Below are positions 37,844 through 44,552 of a stretch of DNA of 48,156 nt, one piece after another. The stretch spans positions 1 through 48,156 of the forward strand of contig CACFKZ010000007.1 in NCBI GenBank assembly GCA_902566945.1. The letters are read 5' to 3'. This DNA is from an uncultured Pelagibacteraceae bacterium. Lineage in GTDB: Bacteria; Pseudomonadota; Alphaproteobacteria; Pelagibacterales; Pelagibacteraceae. How positions within the stretch are numbered: position 1 is the first letter of the stretch; every line of letters starts with the position of its first letter. The notes below the pieces were generated by a model that saw only the letters and a program-made list of their open reading frames with translations, searched no databases and was not told where the DNA came from. A program made the translations under genes and the position numbers.

Positions 37844-38970
37844 AAAAGATATTTATTCTTACAGGTGAGCCATCTGGAGATAAATTAGCATCAAAAGTTA
37901 TTCAAGAATTTAAAAAAGATAATGCAAAAATTGAATATTTAAGTGTGGGAGGTGAAAATTTAAAAGCCTTAGGAATAAAATCAATTTATGATTTAAAAGA
38001 TATTACTTATATTGGTTTCACAAATGTCTTTAAAAATATTTTCAAAATAAATAAAAAGATTAATGAAACTGTAAAAGCTATACAAAATTTTAATCCAGAT
38101 ATTTTATTTACTGTTGACAGTCCTGATTTTACTTTAAGAGTCGCTGAAAGAGTAAAAAAACAAAACTCAAGTATAAAAACTATTCATTATGTTGCGCCGC
38201 AAGTTTGGGTTTGGAGAGAGGGAAGAGTAAAAAAGATTAAAAAGTTTATTGATCATATATTATTATTATTTAATTTTGAAAAACCATATTTTGATAAAGA
38301 AAATATGAGTAATGAGTTCGTGGGTCACCCATTATTAGATCAGTCTTCAGAAAGTAGAATTGACATCAATCAAATATTTGAAAAGAATAAAGCATTGATA
38401 TCAGTTTTTCCTGGTAGTAGAAAATCTGAAATTGATATCTTGATGCCCATTCTTTTAAATTTTATCAAATTAATGAATGAAAATTATCAAGATTTTATTT
38501 ATATATTTCATTCAACAAAACAACATAATGATTTAATTCAATCTTATGTAAAATCCCAAAATATAAACAATTGTGAAATTATTAGTGATGATAAGATAAA
38601 ATCTCATACTTTAAATAAATCAGTATTTGCAGTAGCTAAATCTGGGACAGTCTCACTTGAAATATGCAAATCTAAAGTTCCATCTATCATTCTCTATAAA
38701 ATGAATTTTCTAAATTATCTAATCGTAAGATCTTTAGTAAAAGTTAAATTCGCTAATATTATCAATATTGCAGCTGGAAAAGAAATAATACCAGAACTAC
38801 TCCAAAAAAAATGCAATCCAAAAGATTTATTTAAAGCTGTAAGTTCTTTTATCGATAGCCCAAATAAAATTAAGGAGCAAGTAGAAGAGACCCAATCAAT
38901 ACTTAATACATTTAAAACTGAGATTTCTTCATCAAAACTTGCAAGTAGAGCTTTAAGTAAATTTTTATAA
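37840..38970 (+). CDS. lpxB: Lipid-A-disaccharide synthase
   Basis: A 376-residue GT19 glycosyltransferase that joins UDP-2,3-diacylglucosamine and lipid X. Clear motifs are the N-terminal FILTGEPSGDKLA, IDSPDF-like VDSPDFTLRVAERVK, HYVAPQVWVWREGRVKKI, VGHPLLD, FPGSRKSEI and KSGTVSLEICKS. I chose GTG 37840 because it forms a GTGA overlap with the upstream stop and has GGAG 9 nt before it. An ATG at 37825 would add five residues without a ribosome-binding site. It is the last gene of the plus-strand run; its stop is one base from the stop of the convergent operon. Confidence 0.94.
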   Translation: MKKIFILTGEPSGDKLASKVIQEFKKDNAKIEYLSVGGENLKALGIKSIYDLKDITYIGFTNVFKNIFKINKKINETVKAIQNFNPDILFTVDSPDFTLRVAERVKKQNSSIKTIHYVAPQVWVWREGRVKKIKKFIDHILLLFNFEKPYFDKENMSNEFVGHPLLDQSSESRIDINQIFEKNKALISVFPGSRKSEIDILMPILLNFIKLMNENYQDFIYIFHSTKQHNDLIQSYVKSQNINNCEIISDDKIKSHTLNKSVFAVAKSGTVSLEICKSKVPSIILYKMNFLNYLIVRSLVKVKFANIINIAAGKEIIPELLQKKCNPKDLFKAVSSFIDSPNKIKEQVEETQSILNTFKTEISSSKLASRALSKFL

Positions 38971-38971
38971 A

Positions 38972-39883
38972 TTACCTAGACTTTGCTTTTTTTAAAGCTT
39001 CAGCACATATTTTTTGGGTTAATATTGCTTCATTTATCAAAAGACTTTTTCCACTTTCAACAAATTTTTTTAAACAATAAAAGTAAGAATTTTTGTGTCT
39101 AACAGAAAAATCTTTATATAATGTTTTTTTGTTTGAATAGTCGTCAGAGTCTAGAGAAAATCTTTCACCATATACTTTAATTTTTTCAAAATTTCCAAAT
39201 TTGCACCTTCTACTAAATATAATTTCAACTACTATTTCATTCTTAAGTTTAAGAATAATTACCGCATCTGAGAAATCTCCTTTATTTAAAAAATCCTCAG
39301 TACTAATTGATTTTGAAATAACGAACGTTTGCTTTGGTTTTGAGTTTCCTAACCAACAAGCTAAATCAAAAAAATGAAATCCTTTATCAAAAAAAAGTCC
39401 TCCATTTCTTATTGATAAATCAATATTGTGGTTAATGGATCTAGATATTATTTGGATATTATCAATTTTTTTCTTATTTATTTTCTTTTTTAAGGTTACA
39501 TACTCCTTTGCAAATCTACGATTTAAACCAACACAAAATTTAATTTTATCTTTTGTAATTAAGGTTTTGAGCTCTTGAAGGTTTTTATTATTATTAGTAA
39601 TTGGTTTTTCGCAATAAATCATTTTCTTTAATTTTGTTAATTTTCTAATGTAAAAAACATGTGTCTTCGTGGGGGATGCAATTATATATAACTCTATATC
39701 TTTTTTTTTTAATATATTATTGAAGTCTCTAGAAGTGTTACATTTAAATTTTTTAGCTAGTTTTCTGCTAAGATTATAATTTTTATCGAAAACATAATTT
39801 AAAGAGGTATCTTTTAATTTTAATAAACTCTTACAATGAATTATACCAACTTTTGATAACCCTATCACACAGGATTTAATCAT
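38972..39883 (-). CDS. Gfo/Idh/MocA family oxidoreductase, inositol-dehydrogenase-like
   Basis: A 303-residue NAD(P)-dependent dehydrogenase, the last gene of the minus-strand operon. The Rossmann start is GLSKVG, with Ser in place of the second glycine. The CEKP motif (E92, K93, P94) is present, as is GLNRRF at 119-124 and FFDKGFHFFDLACWL with D166 and H170, the pattern of myo-inositol 2-dehydrogenases. It is shorter than usual (about 330-340) and more divergent and Lys-rich than its two neighbours. Oxidation of a cyclic or linear polyol is likely, but the substrate is unknown. It starts directly after the next Gfo/Idh/MocA gene. Confidence 0.85.
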   Translation of the reverse strand: MIKSCVIGLSKVGIIHCKSLLKLKDTSLNYVFDKNYNLSRKLAKKFKCNTSRDFNNILKKKDIELYIIASPTKTHVFYIRKLTKLKKMIYCEKPITNNNKNLQELKTLITKDKIKFCVGLNRRFAKEYVTLKKKINKKKIDNIQIISRSINHNIDLSIRNGGLFFDKGFHFFDLACWLGNSKPKQTFVISKSISTEDFLNKGDFSDAVIILKLKNEIVVEIIFSRRCKFGNFEKIKVYGERFSLDSDDYSNKKTLYKDFSVRHKNSYFYCLKKFVESGKSLLINEAILTQKICAEALKKAKSR

Positions 39884-41014
39884 TTAGAAAGATACCCATT
39901 TTTTCCTAGATGATGACTTTACACATCCATCTATAAACTTTGCTGTAAGTAAACCTTCATGCGCAGTTGGAAAATAAAACCTTTTCTTACTATTTTTTGA
40001 ATTAATTTTTGATGAAATTTCTTTATATAGATTAGAAAAAGCACTCAAATATCCCTCAGGGTGCCCGTATTTGATTCTTGAAAAATTTTTTGAGAAGCCA
40101 CTTTCGTTGAAACCTCTTTCTAAAATTTTAGTAGCCCCATTAGCAGCATTATATTTTAAATAGTTGGGATCATTCTGTACCCACTCTAAACTTCCCTTTG
40201 TTCCAAATACTCTTATTCTTAATCCATAAATACCACCTTTAGCAGTTGTTGAGGCCCAAAATAAACCTTTTGCCCCATTTTCATAATCAATGAAAACTTG
40301 CGCATTTGTATCAAATTTAATTTTTTTTGAATATTGTTTGATGTCTGCAAATAATCTTTTTCCTTTAAGACCAGTAATGTAATTACATAAATGATATGCA
40401 TGAGATCCTATTTCATTCAATACAGTAGAAACTCCAGCTATTTTTTTATCTAATTTCCATTTAAATATTTTTTTTGCAGAGCCAGGTGTAACTTTTTTTC
40501 CATTAGACCAGTCCTGAACATATTCAACATTTATATATTCAATATTTCCAAGTTTCTTTTCTTCCACTAATTTTTTTGCATGTCTTACCATTGGGTATGC
40601 TGAATAATTATGTGTGAGCCCGTAAACAATTTTTTTATTATTTTTAATAGTTTTATAAAGCTTTTTAGCTTGAGGTAGAGAACCTGCAAAAGGTTTATCA
40701 GATATTACATGAATTTTATTTTTAATAAACAATTCCGCTATTTCTTGATGACTGCCAGGAGGAGTCATAATTGTTACTACATCGATACCATCTTTAATCT
40801 TTTTTTCAGAATAGCAAAGATCTTTATAATTCTTGTAACATCTATTTTTCTTTAACCCTAAACTTATCCCAAAAGATTGACTAATTTTATGATTTCTTGA
40901 AAATACACCTGCTACAATTTCATATTTGTCATCAAATCTTGAAGCAATTCTGTGCACATGACCAATCCAAGATCCGGGGCCACCACCAATGATACCAAGT
41001 TTTAGTCTTTTCAT
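39884..41014 (-). CDS. Gfo/Idh/MocA family oxidoreductase, DKP subtype
   Basis: A 376-residue NAD(P)-dependent oxidoreductase. The N-terminus GIIGGGPGSWIGHVHRIASR and the DKP motif (106-108, where most relatives have EKP) mark a subgroup often found in sugar and cyclitol catabolic clusters. THNYSAYPMVRHA, VEYVQDWSNG and LNEIGSHAYHLCNYITGL (with H205 as probable catalytic residue) fit the same subgroup. It is the second of three tandem paralogous-family genes, yet it is not a recent duplicate: motifs and length differ. The start overlaps the stop of the upstream dehydrogenase gene by one base (TAATG). Confidence 0.87.
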   Translation of the reverse strand: MKRLKLGIIGGGPGSWIGHVHRIASRFDDKYEIVAGVFSRNHKISQSFGISLGLKKNRCYKNYKDLCYSEKKIKDGIDVVTIMTPPGSHQEIAELFIKNKIHVISDKPFAGSLPQAKKLYKTIKNNKKIVYGLTHNYSAYPMVRHAKKLVEEKKLGNIEYINVEYVQDWSNGKKVTPGSAKKIFKWKLDKKIAGVSTVLNEIGSHAYHLCNYITGLKGKRLFADIKQYSKKIKFDTNAQVFIDYENGAKGLFWASTTAKGGIYGLRIRVFGTKGSLEWVQNDPNYLKYNAANGATKILERGFNESGFSKNFSRIKYGHPEGYLSAFSNLYKEISSKINSKNSKKRFYFPTAHEGLLTAKFIDGCVKSSSRKKWVSF

Positions 41015-42054
41015 TAGTTTACTCTAATTTTTTTTCCAGTTTTCGTACTTCTTAGTATGGCATCAAATATTTTAAGCGATTGCAAGCCATCATTTCCACT
41101 TACTTTTGGTTTAGTCTTTCCAGAAACAACATCGCATAAATGATTAATTTGATTTATTAAAGTAAATCTACTTAAACGAATATTAAAATCCTTATGATAA
41201 ATTGGTTTCCACCAGCTTCTCTCACCTTTATTATACCAATGTTTTAAGTTAGGAAATTGTATCGAGCCTTTAGTTCCTCCAATAAAATATGCTGATTGAT
41301 TTGTTATAGGGTAGGCTGGATTTTCTCCAGCTGTAAGCTCATAACTATAAGGAGCTACAATTGTATCAGAAACACTTAATGTACATAAAGCACCTGATCT
41401 AAAGGTAAAATTAACAATTGCTGTATCTTCAACTTTGTATTTTCTTATTTTATTTGAGGTTGTTGCTTGAACATGTGTTATAGGACCTAGCAAGTAACAA
41501 ATAAGATCAATATCATGGACTAGATTAATACCTAAAGGACCTCCTCCTTTTTTTATACGCCATTTTTCTTTGTACCAATCTTTATTTTTATATAACCAGC
41601 ACATAACGTTAGCAGCAACAATTTTTCCAAGATTTCCGCTATCAATCTGTTTCTTTACTTTAGTAACGATACTGTTGTGTCTTCTATGATAGCCAATTAG
41701 TAGATGTGTTTTATTTTTTTTGGAACTTTGAATAATTTTTTTTGCTTTTGAGATACTATTTGAAATTGGTTTCTCTAATAAAACAGGTATTTTTGCATTT
41801 AAGAAACTGATCGTATGTTTTTCATGAAATTGATTAGGAGTAGCTACGATTACTGCATCAGGCTTATCATTTTTTAATAAATATTTTGATGACCTATAAA
41901 ATGGAACTTTAAATTTTTTGGCATGCAACTCTGATTTTTTATTTAAATCAACAATTGAATGTAGCTTAGCTTTTTTGGAAAGATTTAAAGCTTTTAAATG
42001 CTGACTACCCATCAAACCAATACCAACAACTGCTATATTTATTTTTTTCTTCAT
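41014..42054 (-). CDS. Gfo/Idh/MocA family oxidoreductase, EKP subtype
   Basis: A 346-residue NAD(P)-dependent oxidoreductase. The Rossmann motif GIGLMGSQH starts at residue 11. VATPNQFHEKH, LLEKPI with E94, K95 and P96, GYHRRHN, and GGGPLGINLVHDIDLICYLLG with H181 follow in the family order. The later TAGENPAYP and GGTKGSIQFPNLKHWY distinguish a group of catabolic dehydrogenases of unknown substrate. It is transcribed just after the CitE-like gene with a 4-bp overlap, so it probably oxidises an intermediate of that pathway. Confidence 0.87.
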   Translation of the reverse strand: MKKKINIAVVGIGLMGSQHLKALNLSKKAKLHSIVDLNKKSELHAKKFKVPFYRSSKYLLKNDKPDAVIVATPNQFHEKHTISFLNAKIPVLLEKPISNSISKAKKIIQSSKKNKTHLLIGYHRRHNSIVTKVKKQIDSGNLGKIVAANVMCWLYKNKDWYKEKWRIKKGGGPLGINLVHDIDLICYLLGPITHVQATTSNKIRKYKVEDTAIVNFTFRSGALCTLSVSDTIVAPYSYELTAGENPAYPITNQSAYFIGGTKGSIQFPNLKHWYNKGERSWWKPIYHKDFNIRLSRFTLINQINHLCDVVSGKTKPKVSGNDGLQSLKIFDAILRSTKTGKKIRVN

Positions 42055-42704
42055 GTAAATAATTTGTTTGATATATCAATTTGATTTGGATGAATACATG
42101 CTTTACCACCAAAACCTAATTTTTTTACTATATTACATGAAGTCTCAAACCCATTTAAATCTTTATAATTTAAATATGAGGTATCAATTGGTTTTTGAAT
42201 ATTTTTAGATTTATTTACTATATTTTTTCTGAATTCTAGTATTTCCTTTTCATCTTCTGAAACTTTAAGATTTATTGATTTTGCTAAATCATGAGAACCA
42301 AAAGATAAAATTTGAATTCTTTCTGAAAAAGAACAAATTTCCTCAAGATTAGCTAGACCGTTTATACTTTCCAAAATTGGTATTACATCGGTTTTCAATC
42401 TTTCTGTTTTTTTTAATAATGTATCTATCTCAACTAACTGTTTTTTTGACTCTGTAAAAGGCAAGAATATACCAGGAAATTTTTCAGACGTTACAAATTC
42501 TAAATCAGAATTCTTATCTATTCTAATATATGTATGGTCTTTATTAACATTGCATTCTTTAATTATTTTTTTTGCATGTTCTTTCTGATCCTCAGGAACT
42601 GTTGATTCTAAATCGAGAACTATTAAATCTGCATTTAATGTATAAGCCTTTTTAATTTTTTTTTCTTCATGTCCTGGAACGAATAAAACAGATCTATATT
42701 TCAT
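42051..42704 (-). CDS. HpcH/HpaI aldolase / CitE-like lyase, short form
   Basis: A 217-residue TIM-barrel lyase of the CitE (citrate lyase beta, malyl-CoA lyase) family. RSVLFVPG opens the protein. Substrate and metal residues fit R61 in YIRID, E112 in PILES and D139 in SFGSHDLA. GGKACIHPNQI near the end is the CoA-side signature. The usual LDLED is changed to LDLES at about 30-34. It is 50-70 residues shorter than typical CitE, ending soon after the barrel, so the C-terminal helical lid that completes the neighbouring active site in a trimer is reduced or missing. Cleavage or hydrolysis of a beta-hydroxyacyl-CoA is the likely reaction. Confidence 0.82.
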   Translation of the reverse strand: MKYRSVLFVPGHEEKKIKKAYTLNADLIVLDLESTVPEDQKEHAKKIIKECNVNKDHTYIRIDKNSDLEFVTSEKFPGIFLPFTESKKQLVEIDTLLKKTERLKTDVIPILESINGLANLEEICSFSERIQILSFGSHDLAKSINLKVSEDEKEILEFRKNIVNKSKNIQKPIDTSYLNYKDLNGFETSCNIVKKLGFGGKACIHPNQIDISNKLFT

Positions 42705-43782
42705 ACTTACTTAATTTATTAAAATCTAAATCAATTCCAAGACCTGGTCCTGAAGGTAATTTATACTTTCCATTTAACGCTCTTTTAAAATTTGGGTAAA
42801 ATTCTTGATCAATATCCAAATAGAATCTCTCAATATAGGTATCCTTTTTCATTAACGCAGCTAATTGAAGTGTAGCTAAAAAACCTGGTCCAAAATAAGC
42901 AGTATGAGGCATTACAGAGATATCATTTTTTTCTGCATGCTGAATTATTTTGAACATCTCGTAAATACCACCAACTTTTATTACTGACGGTTGAACAAAA
43001 GTAACTGCTTTTTGTTTAATCATTGATTTAAACTCAAATTCTGTACATGCATTCTCTCCACAAGCTATAGGTAATCCTAGTTCTTTATTTAATTTTGCGA
43101 GAGTTTCATAATCTTCTGGTGGGTAAATAGGTTCTTCTAACCAAGTGAGTTTCATGCTTTTTAAAAAATCTTTTTTGGATAGTGTTTCTTCATAAGTCCA
43201 AGGACAATTAGTGTCTAACATCAAAGGAAGATTACCTGTTCCTTTTCTTCCAGCCTCAATACAATCATTTTCTATTTCATGAAGTTTTATAGCTTGGTAA
43301 CCATCATTTAATGATTGCTTACATTTCTGTTCTATAATTTTCGGATCTCCATATCTAAAAAGACTTGAATAAGCTTTGAATAAATCTTTATTTTTTTTTC
43401 CTAACAATTCATGAATTGGCTTATTCTTTTCTTTGCCTAAAGCATCCCATAATGCAATTTCAACACCAGATATTGCAAACATTGTTATCCCGTATCTACC
43501 AAATAAGTGCAAAGATTTTTGAAGGGTTAAAAGAAGTTCCGGTATATTACTCATATCTTTTCCAACGAGTAAGGGAGCCACCATTTCTTCAATTGCTATT
43601 TTTACTGCTTTCCAACTTGTATAACCAAAAGCTTCACCCCAACCAGTGATACCTTTATCTGTTTCAATTTTTACTAAGTTAAATTCTAAACTTTTCCATT
43701 CTTTTCCATGAAAAATTACCTTTTTTCCTCCATGGCTAAACGGCATACTCAAAGTGATTGCTTTGATTGATTTAACTTTCAT
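42694..43782 (-). CDS. Enolase-superfamily enzyme (mandelate racemase/muconate lactonizing type)
   Basis: A 362-residue enzyme. The N-terminal capping domain covers about 1-125 and the TIM barrel the rest. In the barrel are the K166-x-H168 motif (AIKLHE), metal ligands D190 (LMLDTN), E216 (WLEEP) and E243 (CGEN), and catalytic H293 (MPHTAYFGPG). The Asp that often pairs with this histidine in mandelate racemase is Ser here (QPSVIKVGG). The family removes a proton alpha to a carboxylate, leading to dehydration, racemisation or lactone opening. An acid-sugar dehydratase or a cycloisomerase is possible. It overlaps the CitE-like gene by 11 bp. Confidence 0.87.
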   Translation of the reverse strand: MKVKSIKAITLSMPFSHGGKKVIFHGKEWKSLEFNLVKIETDKGITGWGEAFGYTSWKAVKIAIEEMVAPLLVGKDMSNIPELLLTLQKSLHLFGRYGITMFAISGVEIALWDALGKEKNKPIHELLGKKNKDLFKAYSSLFRYGDPKIIEQKCKQSLNDGYQAIKLHEIENDCIEAGRKGTGNLPLMLDTNCPWTYEETLSKKDFLKSMKLTWLEEPIYPPEDYETLAKLNKELGLPIACGENACTEFEFKSMIKQKAVTFVQPSVIKVGGIYEMFKIIQHAEKNDISVMPHTAYFGPGFLATLQLAALMKKDTYIERFYLDIDQEFYPNFKRALNGKYKLPSGPGLGIDLDFNKLSKYEI

Positions 43783-44552
43783 TATCTAAATTTTTTAAAA
43801 TTTGGCTTTCTTTTTTCTAGAAAGGCTTTAGCGCCTTCTGCCTGTTCACCAGTTTTAAAATAACCAGGAGCAACTTCTTCAACCATTCCTTTTTGGGTAA
43901 TCTTTAAAATTTCTTCAAATTGTTTTCTAAAACTGGCTTTCAATATCTTCAAACAAGTTGGAGCAGCTTTTAATATTTCATCGCCATACTTTTTAACTTC
44001 CTCGTCTAATTTATCTTTTTTTACTACTGAATTTACCAAGCCCCAATTCATCATCTCTTTTGCTGAATATCTTTTGCAAGTCATCCACATTTCTCTTGCA
44101 CGTTTGTGTCCTAAAATATTTGCAGAGTGGGCAACGATAGCTCCTCCGGCTGGAGAACCAACTCTGGGGCCATTTTGACCAAATATAGAATTCTCACTTG
44201 CTATAGTTAAATCACAAAAATAAGCCATATGATTTCCACCGCCAATCGCGTATCCATCCACTTTAGCTATGATTGGTTTGCTACATTTTGTTAAGTGAAT
44301 GTGAAATTCGTATTCATGATCTTGAAATTCTTTAGAGCTTTCCCAGTTCATATCTCCACCTGAACAAAATGCTCTATCTCCAGCACCTGATAAAACAATT
44401 ACTCCAACTTCTTTATCTTTTTCTGCATTGTCGAGAGCTGCCTTAAGTTCTTGAAGAGTTACCGGTGTAAAAGCATTTAATACCTTAGGTCTATTAATAG
44501 TTACATGAGCGTAATCACCTTTAACTTCATATAATATATCTTTAAATTGCAT
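43782..44552 (-). CDS. Crotonase-family enzyme, MenB/BadI-like
   Basis: A 256-residue enoyl-CoA hydratase/isomerase-fold protein. The oxyanion-hole region FCSGGDMNW and AIGGGNHMAYFCDLTIAS are intact. The stretch GHKRAREMWMTCKRYSAKE with the C-terminal EGAKAFLEKRKPNFKKF points to the branch of dihydroxynaphthoyl-CoA synthase (MenB) and ketocyclohexanecarboxyl-CoA hydrolase (BadI), enzymes of ring closure or ring cleavage. The Asp of the usual VGSFD segment is missing (VGSPAGG), so it is neither a standard MenB nor BadI. No other menaquinone gene is present. It overlaps the enolase-type gene by one base and the ligase gene by 11 bp. Confidence 0.83.
   Translation of the reverse strand: MQFKDILYEVKGDYAHVTINRPKVLNAFTPVTLQELKAALDNAEKDKEVGVIVLSGAGDRAFCSGGDMNWESSKEFQDHEYEFHIHLTKCSKPIIAKVDGYAIGGGNHMAYFCDLTIASENSIFGQNGPRVGSPAGGAIVAHSANILGHKRAREMWMTCKRYSAKEMMNWGLVNSVVKKDKLDEEVKKYGDEILKAAPTCLKILKASFRKQFEEILKITQKGMVEEVAPGYFKTGEQAEGAKAFLEKRKPNFKKFR

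Noticed and set aside
38984..38998. A bidirectional terminator at the convergent junction
   Set aside because: Only a weak 5-bp AAAGC/GCTTT pairing inside coding sequence is visible, which is expected by chance in this composition.
43782..44552. Assignment as MenB of menaquinone synthesis
   Set aside because: No other men genes are nearby, the VGSFD segment is altered, and the context is catabolic.
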